From: Alteribacter natronophilus
GTDB lineage: Bacteria > Bacillota > Bacilli > Bacillales > Salisediminibacteriaceae
Assembly (NCBI RefSeq): GCF_006007885.1
Contig: NZ_VCRO01000001.1
Coordinates: 806,001 to 870,000, forward strand
Length of the DNA stretch: 64,000 bases
Reading direction: 5' to 3'
Shown here: positions 44,973-53,492 of the stretch, one piece after another
Layout of the letters: each line of letters starts with the position of its first letter
How positions within the stretch are numbered: position 1 is the stretch's first letter
The notes under the pieces: generated by a model
The model's input: the letters and a program-made list of their open reading frames with translations, nothing else
What the model was told of the DNA's origin: nothing
Database searches by the model: none
Translations under genes and position numbers: made by a program

Positions 44973-46325
44973 TCACTCCTTTTTTCGGTACGTGCAGTGC
45001 TGAGTCATGACATTTTCCATGATCGTCAGACCTTCTTCAAGTTCGTCGTCCGTGATTACGAGAGGAGAAAGAATTCTCAGTACATTGCCGTAGAGACCGG
45101 CTCCCATGATTAGCAGACCGTTTTCAATACATCCCTGGATAATCCGCTGTGTAAGAGGCTTATCCGGGGTTTTGGAGTTTCTGTCTGTGACCAGTTCGAT
45201 CGCAGTCATGGCTCCGATTCCACGGACGTCTCCCACTTCCTCAAAACGATCCTGCCACTCAAGAAAACGTTTCGTTACCTTTTCACCGATCTGACGCGCT
45301 CTCTGTGGCAGGCGGGATTCTTCCATAAGCCTGATCACTTCCAGTGCCGCTGTACATCCGAGGGGGCTGCCTCCATAGGTTCCGCCAATTTCCCCTGCTC
45401 CTGCAGAATCCATAATTTCCGCCCTGCCTGTGACGGCACTGATCGGGAATCCTGCTGCAATTGATTTGGACATCGTCATTACATCGGGTACGATGCCGAA
45501 ATAATCACAGGCAAACATCTCCCCTGTTCTGCCGAAACCGGTCTGGACTTCGTCTGCTATAAACACTATTCCATACTTTTCGCAGATGTCCTTCACACCT
45601 TTTACAAATTCCCTGCCGGGATTTACAAAGCCCCCCTCCCCCTGGATCGGCTCCATGATCACAGCAGCGGTTTCATCCCACGATACTTCTGAAAGAAAGA
45701 ACGTCTCCAGGCGGTTCAGACACCAGTGATCCAGCTCCCTGTCTGTCATGCCGTCAGGTTTTCTGTAATAATAGGGAAAAGGAAGTTTATACGTTTCCCC
45801 CACAAACGGGCCAAATTCATATTTGTAGGGTTTTACTTTGCTCGTCAGGCTCATGGCCATATAAGTCCGGCCGTGAAATCCCCGTTCAAAAGATACGACA
45901 GCTTTTCTTCCTGTATACTTCCGGGCAAGTTTTACCGCATTTTCCACAGCTTCAGCCCCGCTGTTCAGAAAAAAAGTCTTTTTATGGTGTTCTCCCGGTG
46001 TAATGTCGTTCAGTTTCTCTGCCAGTGCCACATACGGCTCATACATCATAACGTGAAAACACGGATGAATATAGCGGTCCAGCTGATTTTTCACGGCTTC
46101 TGTAACCGATGGCGGGCAGTGTCCGGCATTTAATGATCCGATTGCCCCGGCAAAGTCAATAAACCGGTTGCCGTCAACGTCTGTAATGACGGCCCCTTCA
46201 GCAGATGATGCAAAGGACATGGCTGTATTAAATGGTCCCTTGGGAATATTCCTGTTTCTCCGTTCAATCAGTTCCCTGGATTTAGGCCCCGGTATACTCG
46301 TCTGCAGGTGATAGTTTCTCTTCAC
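44973..46325 (-). CDS. gabT: Class III aminotransferase, 4-aminobutyrate transaminase-like
   Basis: This 450-residue PLP enzyme has NSGAEAVENAVKLAR, FIADEVQTGFGRTG and the PLP lysine in MTMSKSIAAGFPIS, all as in GabT. It should convert GABA to succinate semialdehyde. The GTG start at 46325 has GGAGGA 6 bases upstream and overlaps the yodQ stop as GTGA, so the genes are coupled. A longer frame would add 22 residues inside yodQ. Confidence 0.8.
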   Translation of the reverse strand: MKRNYHLQTSIPGPKSRELIERRNRNIPKGPFNTAMSFASSAEGAVITDVDGNRFIDFAGAIGSLNAGHCPPSVTEAVKNQLDRYIHPCFHVMMYEPYVALAEKLNDITPGEHHKKTFFLNSGAEAVENAVKLARKYTGRKAVVSFERGFHGRTYMAMSLTSKVKPYKYEFGPFVGETYKLPFPYYYRKPDGMTDRELDHWCLNRLETFFLSEVSWDETAAVIMEPIQGEGGFVNPGREFVKGVKDICEKYGIVFIADEVQTGFGRTGEMFACDYFGIVPDVMTMSKSIAAGFPISAVTGRAEIMDSAGAGEIGGTYGGSPLGCTAALEVIRLMEESRLPQRARQIGEKVTKRFLEWQDRFEEVGDVRGIGAMTAIELVTDRNSKTPDKPLTQRIIQGCIENGLLIMGAGLYGNVLRILSPLVITDDELEEGLTIMENVMTQHCTYRKKE

Positions 46326-47605
46326 TCTTTGTCCTCCTCCTCGGACCGGCCGCACCAGTCCATGATGGTCAAAGCAATGATCTGTGCGCACGAAATCACT
46401 TTATCAACTTCAATGTATTCATCTGCATAGTGAGCCATACTGGTAACACCCGGACCAAAAACGACAGTCGGTGTCTGACCGGCTGCTGTCAGCAGACCGC
46501 CGTCCGTCCCCCATGGAGAAGCTTCTACAGCAGGCCGTTCACCCATAACTTCCGTAAAATGATTTTCAAGGATACCAAGAAGAGGATGCTCTGTGTCCAC
46601 TGAGCCCGGAAGCCAGCGGGCCCCGAACCATTCCACTTCAACAGGATGGGCTGCAAACCACCCGTCCTCCATGCCAAGCGCTGCGACTGCCTCCACGAAT
46701 TCTCTTTTTGCTTCATTTATATTTTCATCCGGAGCAATACCGAAACGACCTTCAATCCTGACGAGATCAGGCACCGAAGACGGCCATTCCCCTCCTTCGA
46801 TTACTCCTACATTAATAGGGACAGGGATCGGAATCGAGTCAAACAGGGGATCTGATATCCGTTCATTCCGCTTTCTCTCAAGTTGACTGAGAACATCCAG
46901 AACTCGTTTGGATTTTTCGATGGCACTGACTCCTTCGTACCTTGTTCCTCCGTGAGCTGACCTTCCTTTTACGTGCAGGCGGAACCAGACAGAGCCCTGC
47001 TGCTTTGGGAAAATCTTCATTCCGGTCGGTTCCGGGATCAGCGCTGCATCACCAGTATAACCTTTTACGATGGCAGCAAGTGTGCCCGCTCCGCCACTTT
47101 CTTCTTCAATCACGCTGTGAAAAATCAGATCACCTTTCAGTTCTACACCGCATTCCTTCAGAGCCTCGACTGCGAGAAGCAGAGCCGAACTGCCGCCTTT
47201 CATATCAGTTGCTCCTCTGCCATAGACCTTGCCGTTCTTATACTCACCGCCGTAAGGATCACACGTCCAGTCCTTTAAGTCACCTTCAGGTACAACATCC
47301 ACATGACCGTTTAAAACGAGAGAACGCCCCCCTCCTCTTCCTTTTTTCACTCCTGCAACATTGGGGCTCCCCCTGAAAGAAGCCCGTGGACTGATAAAAT
47401 CAGCATGGTTAAGCAGGCTCTCTCCACCCGGTTCCCACACATCCACCGCAAAGCCCAGTTCCTCCAGTTTTCCTGCAACCATAGCCTGAATGCCTGCCTC
47501 ATTCATCTGCGTCGATGGTTCACGAATCATGCTCTGCAGAAAACGAACGGCATCCTCCCTTGCCCCGGCAATCCATCGGCAGACCTCTTTGTTTTTCTGT
47601 TTCAC
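46322..47605 (-). CDS. yodQ: M20-family deacylase, YodQ-like (N-acyl amino acid deacetylase)
   Basis: This 427-residue ArgE/DapE/ACY1 enzyme has metal ligands in LVLNGHVDVVPEGD, RGATDMKGGSSALL and VIEEESGGAGTL, with the dimerisation domain between. It probably removes the acetyl group, here from 4-acetamidobutyrate, to give GABA plus acetate (inferred from the cluster). Its ATG overlaps the yodR stop by 4 bases. Confidence 0.8.
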   Translation of the reverse strand: MKQKNKEVCRWIAGAREDAVRFLQSMIREPSTQMNEAGIQAMVAGKLEELGFAVDVWEPGGESLLNHADFISPRASFRGSPNVAGVKKGRGGGRSLVLNGHVDVVPEGDLKDWTCDPYGGEYKNGKVYGRGATDMKGGSSALLLAVEALKECGVELKGDLIFHSVIEEESGGAGTLAAIVKGYTGDAALIPEPTGMKIFPKQQGSVWFRLHVKGRSAHGGTRYEGVSAIEKSKRVLDVLSQLERKRNERISDPLFDSIPIPVPINVGVIEGGEWPSSVPDLVRIEGRFGIAPDENINEAKREFVEAVAALGMEDGWFAAHPVEVEWFGARWLPGSVDTEHPLLGILENHFTEVMGERPAVEASPWGTDGGLLTAAGQTPTVVFGPGVTSMAHYADEYIEVDKVISCAQIIALTIMDWCGRSEEEDKE

Positions 47606-48276
47606 AGCTTCCCCTCCTGTGGAGCAATGACTGTATATTCCGTAATCAGATCGGGCTCCGTTTTTTCTCTAACATCCTCAATTGTGAAGGGAGGAAAAAC
47701 CTCCTTTAAGATCAGCCCCCGGGGGCTGATTTCTATGACAGCCATATCCGTAATCACCATATTTACACAGCCGGCTGCCGTAAGAGGCAGTGAACAATTC
47801 CGGAGAATTTTCGGGTTCCCCTCCTTGTCGGTGTGGTTCATGAGAATCACAACTTTCCCGGCCTTTTCGGCCAGCTCAATTGCGCCACCCATCCCGGGTA
47901 CTCTTTTGCCCGGTACAATCCAGTTTGCCAAATCTCCGCTTTCACTGACCTGAAGGGCTCCCATAATTGTCATATCAAGCTTTCCACGGCGGATAACAGC
48001 AAAAGCTGTTGCGCTGTCAAAATAGGAAGCACCTCTGGCAACAGTAATGGGAAAACCGCCGGCATTGCAGAGGTGAGGATTTTCCTTTCCTGCTGCCGGG
48101 CTTGGCCCCGTTCCAAGCACACCATTTTCGGCATGGAACATAACCGGAACAGTTTCCGGTACGTAATCAGCTACAAGTGTGGGGATCCCGATTCCCAGAT
48201 TAACAACCATTCCAGGGGTTATTTCCCGGGCTGCCCTTCTCGCCATCTGATATCTTATTTCCTTTCCCATACCCAT
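47602..48276 (-). CDS. yodR: CoA transferase subunit B, YodR-like
   Basis: This 224-residue protein is the catalytic subunit of a 3-oxoacid CoA-transferase, with the nucleophilic Glu in HAENGVLGTGP. It should transfer CoA to 3-oxo-6-acetamidohexanoate (inferred). AAGGGGTG lies 8 bases before the ATG at 48276; the ATG two codons later (48270) has GGAG 6 bases upstream and is also possible. It overlaps yodS by 22 bases. Confidence 0.85.
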   Translation of the reverse strand: MGMGKEIRYQMARRAAREITPGMVVNLGIGIPTLVADYVPETVPVMFHAENGVLGTGPSPAAGKENPHLCNAGGFPITVARGASYFDSATAFAVIRRGKLDMTIMGALQVSESGDLANWIVPGKRVPGMGGAIELAEKAGKVVILMNHTDKEGNPKILRNCSLPLTAAGCVNMVITDMAVIEISPRGLILKEVFPPFTIEDVREKTEPDLITEYTVIAPQEGKL

Positions 48277-48962
48277 CTCCAGTTCACCCCTTCACTTTGA
48301 ACAACACCATTGACAAAAACTCCCGGTGTAACCACTTCTTCAGGGTTAAGTGCGCCGGTTTCCACGATTTCCTCTGCCTCAATAATCGTCATTGTGCCTG
48401 CCATGGCAACAAGGGGGTTTGTATTTCTTGCACTTGTATCGTAGACAGCGTTCCCATACTGATCGGCTTTTTTCGCATACACAATGGCAACATCCGCAGT
48501 AAGTGCTGTCTCCAGAAGATAGGACTGCCCTTTTAAGGAAATTATCTTTTTACCCTTTGTAACGTCACTGTTATCAAGTCCCGTATCCACCAGCACTCCC
48601 CCGAGACCGACGCCCCCTGCTCTGATTCTTTCGGCAAGCGTGCCCTGTGGAGAAAATTCAACTTCAAGCTCCCCGCTTGTCATCTGACGGCCGGCTTCCG
48701 GATTCGAACCGATGTGGGAGGCAATCAGCTTTTTAACACGTCTGGCTGTAATCAGCTTTCCTACACCGATTTCGGGAAAGCCTGCATCATTTCCGATAAG
48801 TGTCAGATCGGCAATACCCCGTTTCAGCATACCGTCAATGAGGGTCGGAGGATTCCCGACTCCTCCAAACCCTCCAAACATCACTGATTTACAATCCGCG
48901 ATCAAATCGAGTGCATCGTCAACGGTCATCAGTTTATCAACAGGCTTAACTCTGCTTGCCAT
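48255..48962 (-). CDS. yodS: CoA transferase subunit A, YodS-like
   Basis: This 235-residue subunit has VMFGGFGGVGNPPTLIDGM near the start and NPEAGRQMTSGELEVEFSPQGTLAERIRAGG, typical of the A chain. The ATG at 48962 has GGAGGA 8 bases upstream; a longer reading has no ribosome site. It lies 104 bases after yodT. Confidence 0.85.
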   Translation of the reverse strand: MASRVKPVDKLMTVDDALDLIADCKSVMFGGFGGVGNPPTLIDGMLKRGIADLTLIGNDAGFPEIGVGKLITARRVKKLIASHIGSNPEAGRQMTSGELEVEFSPQGTLAERIRAGGVGLGGVLVDTGLDNSDVTKGKKIISLKGQSYLLETALTADVAIVYAKKADQYGNAVYDTSARNTNPLVAMAGTMTIIEAEEIVETGALNPEEVVTPGVFVNGVVQSEGVNWRWVWERK

Positions 48963-49066
48963 GTTATACTCCTCCTGCCCTGAAAATAGGCCGCAGAGGC
49001 GATTAGCCTCAACCGGCCTTCGCACGTAACCAAAGAGCTGATGTGATGCTTTAGTGTGACTGGAAT

Positions 49067-50428
49067 TCACCCTACTGAACTGAAAAAACCGAGAAGCTGT
49101 AATTCATCCTGAACTTCCTTTACAGTGGCTTCAAAAATTGCAGCAAGCTTATCAATCTCCTCTTTTTTTATGACAAGAGGAGGAGCAATTATGACGGCGT
49201 CTCCGTTAAGACCGTCCGCTCCTGCAGAAGCCGGGTATACGATCAGACCGTTTTTCATAGCTCTGTCGATAATCGTCCGGGACACATGAACCTCTCTGGA
49301 AAAAGGCAGTTTATTAAATATATTGGAAACAAATTCGACGCCGGTAAGCATTCCCCTTCCTCTTACATCTCCAATAATAGGATATTTCTGCTGAAGTTCC
49401 CTGAGCCGCTCTTTCATGTACACGCCATTCTCCTTTGCCTTCTCCACGAGCTTATGCACCTCCATGTACTCGAGAACTTCGAGTGCCACCGCCGCAGACT
49501 GCGGATTGGCACTGTATGTGTGCCCGCTCATAATAAGTCCGGATCCTTTAAAGATCGGCTCCATTACCCTGTCGCTGATCATTGCTGCGGCTATCGGAGC
49601 ATAACCTGCACCAAGGCCTTTTCCCAGAACGATAATATCCGGTGTTACACCCCAGTGTTCAATGGCGAACCTCGAACCGCACCTGCCGATCCCGCTCATA
49701 ACTTCATCCGCTATAAAAAGGATATCGTTCCTCCGGCAAATATCCATGACAGCTTGATAATAGCCATCAGGGGGAACAATTGCAGCACCTGCTGCCCCGA
49801 TTACCGGCTCAGCAATAAATGCTGCAATGTTTTCAGCGCCGACCCTGCGGATAGCCGTTTCAAGCTCACTTGCACAGTGAAGACTGCATTCCGGAAAAGT
49901 TCTGTTAAACGGACAGCGGTAACAGTATGGCGGCTCAAGAACCGGAAAGTCTTCCAGAAGCGTTGAAAACCGTTCTCTGCGGCCGAGATGACCGGACATA
50001 GAGAGGGCACCAAGCGTAATACCGTGGTAACTCATCCATCTTGACAGAACTTTGGTTTTCGTCTTCTTTCCTTTTTCCTGCCAGTATTGAATGGCTACTT
50101 TCAATGCTGTTTCCGCTGCTTCGGAACCGCTGTTTACAAAAAAGGACCAGTTAACATCACCAGGTGCCCATTCCTTCAATTTCGCTGCCAGTTTCTCTGC
50201 CGGTTCATTCGTGAACTGCGAACGGTAAACAAACGATACTTTTTCCGCCTGCTCTTTCATGACATCGGCTATCTCGAGAACACCATGGCCAATGCCGGCA
50301 GTTACGGCACCTGAGGATCCGTCAAGATACTCGTTTCCCTCGGTATCATAAAGGTATATGCCTTTTCCATATGCAGCCTGAGGATACTCATCGTTCAAAA
50401 AGGGTTTAATCAGCCAGCTTTTATTCAA
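49067..50428 (-). CDS. yodT: Class III aminotransferase, YodT-like
   Basis: This 453-residue PLP enzyme has NSGSEAAETALKVA, LFIADEVMSGIGRCG and the PLP lysine in IVLGKGLGAGYAP. In the yod cluster it should transaminate N6-acetyl-beta-lysine to 3-oxo-6-acetamidohexanoate. I chose the TTG at 50428 with AGGAGG 7 bases upstream; the GTG two codons earlier is too close to that site. It is divergent from the PucR-family gene. Confidence 0.8.
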   Translation of the reverse strand: MNKSWLIKPFLNDEYPQAAYGKGIYLYDTEGNEYLDGSSGAVTAGIGHGVLEIADVMKEQAEKVSFVYRSQFTNEPAEKLAAKLKEWAPGDVNWSFFVNSGSEAAETALKVAIQYWQEKGKKTKTKVLSRWMSYHGITLGALSMSGHLGRRERFSTLLEDFPVLEPPYCYRCPFNRTFPECSLHCASELETAIRRVGAENIAAFIAEPVIGAAGAAIVPPDGYYQAVMDICRRNDILFIADEVMSGIGRCGSRFAIEHWGVTPDIIVLGKGLGAGYAPIAAAMISDRVMEPIFKGSGLIMSGHTYSANPQSAAVALEVLEYMEVHKLVEKAKENGVYMKERLRELQQKYPIIGDVRGRGMLTGVEFVSNIFNKLPFSREVHVSRTIIDRAMKNGLIVYPASAGADGLNGDAVIIAPPLVIKKEEIDKLAAIFEATVKEVQDELQLLGFFSSVG

Positions 50429-50583
50429 CTGCACCCCTCCTCGTTCCGTTATGTCGCATTTATTGTTTGAAAAATCAGAATTTTAATCATACACTTTATT
50501 TAAAGCGCCTCTCTATAACCATTCTATTCGATTGGTGAGAAAATGAATATTGGTATTTATACAGCAACATCTGCATTCTTTTT

Positions 50584-50598
50584 TATACATTATGTATA
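50584..50598. promoter_or_regulatory. 15-bp perfect palindrome between yodT and the PucR-family gene
   Basis: TATACAT-T-ATGTATA lies 22 bases before the regulator start and about 155 bases from yodT. It is a candidate operator for regulator binding. No sigma-54 promoter was found in front of yodT, so this half of the pathway is controlled separately from kamA. Confidence 0.45.
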
Positions 50599-50619
50599 AC
50601 TGTGAGAGGTGGGACCCTG

Positions 50620-52269
50620 ATGCTGACAATCAAAGAGGCGATGGAACTACCGGTAATGAATCAGACAAAGCTGATTGCAGGAAAAGCTGGTTTAAACAAC
50701 CCGATTAAATGGGTGACAACAGTGGAACTAATTGAGGATATCACCCGCTTTCAGGAAGGGGAATTTCTGATTACCACGGGGTATGGTCTCGACACGGGCA
50801 GTGAATATAAAAAGCGGCTTCTGCACTTAATAGAAACCGGCAAACTTGCCGGCATTGCCCTTTACACTGGATTTTACATAAAGGAAGTACCCGGGGAGGT
50901 GAGCCTGGCAGCTGAGCAGGCCGGCCTTCCCCTGATTGAAATCCCGACTTCCATTAACTTTTCGGCAGTAACCAAAGCGATTCTCGAACAGCTTGCCAAT
51001 CGTCAGATCCGGCTCCTGGAAGCGTCACTTTCCATCCATAAGGAAATGACGAAACTTGCTCTCGGTAATGAAGGACTTCAGCACGTCCTTGAAAAATTAA
51101 GTGAACTTACCAGCTCAAGCATGTTTGTATTCGATGAGATGTACAGTCTATCTGCATCAAATGTCCGCCATTCAGACGTACGGGTCAGCAGCAATACCGT
51201 TTTTTTCAGGGAAGAACCATTTAACCTCAGGGAGTTTATGACCATCAGCGAGAAGACGAAGGACGATCCTTTTCTTCGTTATACATGGCATGGTTTCCCC
51301 AGTTTTCTCACACCGGTTAAAAGCGGAGAATTTATTTATGGTTACCTTCTGATGATTCATGAGAAGAACCATTCCTCCGAAATGGACGAAGTAATTCTGG
51401 AGCATGTATCCACTCTCATTGGGATCGAGTTCGTCAAAAAACATGCGATCGAGGAAACCCGGGTGAGGCTTCAGGGAGAGCTTCTGGAGGAAATACTCAG
51501 AAAAGAGAATCTGGATGTTCATACAGCCACCCGGAGGGCTCTGCGCCTGGGCTTTGACCTTTCCGGAAGACAGGCTGTGATTCATGTAAAAGTCCAGGGG
51601 TCTCCACGCACTGTGGAGCAGAAAGACTGGGGTAAACATCTGTACTATATTGTGTCCGCACAGCTTCGGAAAGCCGGTATACAGTTTCTTCTTCTTCCTA
51701 AAACAAATGCTCTCGCTGCCCTTGTTGAAGTGAAAAAAAACGAAACGGCAGACGAGAAGCATTTGCTCAAGGACATTTGTAAACAAATCCATACCCATTG
51801 GGCTTCCCGTGAAAACAGTTCTCTCGCAATTGGAATCGGAAGGACGTATGAAGACATTACCCGCCTGTCCGAGAGCGGAACACAGGCGGAACATGCCATT
51901 ACCTATTCCGGTCTGCTTATGAACAAGCCTGAGATCGTACACTTTGACGAGCTTGGGTTTTATCATCTTCTCATTCAGCTGGAAGCTTCAGGCCTTGAGC
52001 TTGAAGACTACTATCGGCAGTATCTCGGGGATCTTACATCAGGTGAACGGCATAGAACGGATCTTCTATTGACGCTGGAAACCTACCTTTCCCAGAACTG
52101 TCACATTCAGCAGACTGCTTCCATGCTGTTTATTCACCGGCATACGCTGAAATACCGCCTTCAGCAGATCGAAAGGAAAACAGGCTTATCCATGCACCAT
52201 GCCCAGGATCGTCTGAACCTTCAGCTTGCCCTCATGGCATACAGATTCTGTCATACTTCACGTTACTAA
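50620..52269 (+). CDS. PucR-family transcriptional regulator
   Basis: This 549-residue protein starts with a PucR N-terminal domain (LTIKEAMELPVMNQTKLIAG), a GAF-like middle part (about 160-290) and a C-terminal PucR-type HTH (IQQTASMLFIHRHTLKYRLQQIERKTGL). Such proteins sense metabolites and control catabolic genes. Divergence from yodT suggests control of the yodT-gabD operon. ATG at 50620 has AGAGGTGG about 8 bases upstream. Confidence 0.8.
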   Translation: MLTIKEAMELPVMNQTKLIAGKAGLNNPIKWVTTVELIEDITRFQEGEFLITTGYGLDTGSEYKKRLLHLIETGKLAGIALYTGFYIKEVPGEVSLAAEQAGLPLIEIPTSINFSAVTKAILEQLANRQIRLLEASLSIHKEMTKLALGNEGLQHVLEKLSELTSSSMFVFDEMYSLSASNVRHSDVRVSSNTVFFREEPFNLREFMTISEKTKDDPFLRYTWHGFPSFLTPVKSGEFIYGYLLMIHEKNHSSEMDEVILEHVSTLIGIEFVKKHAIEETRVRLQGELLEEILRKENLDVHTATRRALRLGFDLSGRQAVIHVKVQGSPRTVEQKDWGKHLYYIVSAQLRKAGIQFLLLPKTNALAALVEVKKNETADEKHLLKDICKQIHTHWASRENSSLAIGIGRTYEDITRLSESGTQAEHAITYSGLLMNKPEIVHFDELGFYHLLIQLEASGLELEDYYRQYLGDLTSGERHRTDLLLTLETYLSQNCHIQQTASMLFIHRHTLKYRLQQIERKTGLSMHHAQDRLNLQLALMAYRFCHTSRY

Positions 52270-52384
52270 GACAAAATCACTGTATAAATTGTCATTTCCT
52301 GTCTGAAGATTGAAAATTAAAACAGAAAGAAAACGCTTTTATCTGTGCTACACTACAGGTGAATGTACAAAGGAGGCGTTGTTT

Positions 52385-52600
52385 ATGACACTTAAACAGC
52401 TGATTGGACAGTACTGTACAAACGCGGGCCAGCCGCCCTTTTCATCGGACGACCTGGCAGATTTCCTGACTTCCCTTTACATCATGCAGAAAGTTGATAT
52501 CCGCTGCTACAGACTTCTCCTCGGAGAACTTGAACAGCGGGGAGCAGAAAAGCCTTATTGCCCTGCACTTGAAAAAAATCTGCTCGGTATTCCTTCCTGA
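52385..52600 (+). CDS. YppF-like small protein
   Basis: This 71-residue protein (MTLKQLIGQYCTNAGQPP...) ends in a helix pair DIRCYRLLLGELEQRGAEKP that resembles the YppF family of Bacillus. Function unknown. ATG at 52385 has AAAGGAGG 7 bases upstream. Confidence 0.55.
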   Translation: MTLKQLIGQYCTNAGQPPFSSDDLADFLTSLYIMQKVDIRCYRLLLGELEQRGAEKPYCPALEKNLLGIPS

Positions 52601-52628
52601 AAAAAACAGTATTTAACTCTCTTTTAAT

Positions 52629-52668
52629 GGGATCCGGGGGGCTATACCCCTGGATGCTTTTTCTTTTT
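52629..52668 (+). terminator. Terminator of the YppF-like gene
   Basis: ATCCGGGG pairs with CCCCTGGAT using one G-U pair, and is followed by GCTTTTTCTTTTT. Confidence 0.6.
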
Positions 52669-52905
52669 GGCTCTGTTAAAGTTCGTTGTTGATTTTCGCT
52701 CACTGCGCTCCCTTTCCGCGGGCACCACTGCAGCCTGCACAGATGTTAGCGTGCTTCTTTCTCTTCCAGTATCGCTTCGAAGTGTCTGCGTCGAAGCAGA
52801 TCACAGCATACTCGTGAAGCAGATGTTCTTTGCTTTTCCCGCAGGAGTGTCGCGCGTTCGCTCCAATCAACTTTTTTAAAATCAACATTAAGATTTAACA
52901 GAGCC
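52669..52905. repeat. 237-bp MITE-like element with 12-bp perfect terminal inverted repeats
   Basis: The ends are GGCTCTGTTAAA and TTTAACAGAGCC, with similarity reaching further inward (GTTGTTGATT/AATCAACATT). Inside it shares CTCCCTTTCCGCGGGCACC, GTCGAAGCAG and CCCGCAGGAGTG with the other repeats here. It lies directly after a terminator. No coding capacity. Confidence 0.75.
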
Positions 52906-53013
52906 TTCTTTTTAAAAACCATACTGTGACTGTATTGCGGTAGGAGTATATACACTTTCCTTGGGAAACGTATAGTTAAACGGCAAATAAATTTTTTCCA
53001 GGGGGTGAAGCCT

Positions 53014-53160
53014 GTGTCACGGGAAACCAATAAGAACCCGAAAAAAAATGAACAGCGTCCTTCAAAAAGGCAAAAGCCCGATCAAAAGCTGCATTACCAG
53101 ATGTATATTCAGGATGATTATCCGCATCATCCAAAGGATGAAGAGGAAATGGAATATTAA
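53014..53160 (+). CDS. Small charged protein, 48 residues
   Basis: GTG with GGGGGTGAAG 3-5 bases upstream encodes a hydrophilic protein: a Lys/Arg-rich first half (SRETNKNPKKNEQRPSKRQK) and an acidic end (HHPKDEEEMEY). It looks like the small basic proteins common in Bacillus spores, but I cannot assign a family. Confidence 0.5.
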   Translation: MSRETNKNPKKNEQRPSKRQKPDQKLHYQMYIQDDYPHHPKDEEEMEY

Positions 53161-53267
53161 GGGTGTCGAAATAGAGACTCTTGTGACTAGTTTTTTCGAA
53201 TGGGTTTGCAAGTGCCGTCGTATGAAGGATAATAAGAGCATTAAAAAAACAGAACGGAGTGAAAACT

Positions 53268-53432
53268 GTGTTTAACCATGTGCAGCATATAGAGGAAAAA
53301 AGAAAAGAGCTGCTGCTGACTGCTGAAAACTGCGGTTTCAACGCAGCAGAAACACTGCTTTGTTCCAAGGAACTGGACGAACTGATTATCAGGTATCAGC
53401 GTACCCGATACAGCACCGCCTCCTGCGTCTGA
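53268..53432 (+). CDS. Spo0E-family aspartyl-phosphate phosphatase, 54 residues
   Basis: The frame from the GTG reads VFNHVQHIEEKRKELLLTAE, then a second helix with CSKELDELIIRYQR. Two amphipathic helices and the S-x-x-LD-x-LI signature define the Spo0E/YnzD/YisI family, which dephosphorylates Spo0A~P and delays sporulation. GGAGTGAAAACT precedes the start (8 bases). It ends just before a terminator and follows the 48-residue gene by 107 bases. Confidence 0.75.
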   Translation: MFNHVQHIEEKRKELLLTAENCGFNAAETLLCSKELDELIIRYQRTRYSTASCV

Positions 53433-53452
53433 TCGGGAGTGATTTTAAAATA

Positions 53453-53490
53453 AAAAATGCGCCGGCTCTGCCCGGCGCATTTTTATTTTT
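53453..53490. terminator. Terminator between the Spo0E-like gene and the subtilase gene
   Basis: AAAAAATGCGCCGG and CCGGCGCATTTTT pair around a short loop. It serves both convergent genes. Confidence 0.85.
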
Positions 53491-53492
53491 TT

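Noticed and set aside
51172-51966. Minus-strand open frame of 264 codons
   Set aside because: It is antisense to the PucR-family gene and shows no motif.
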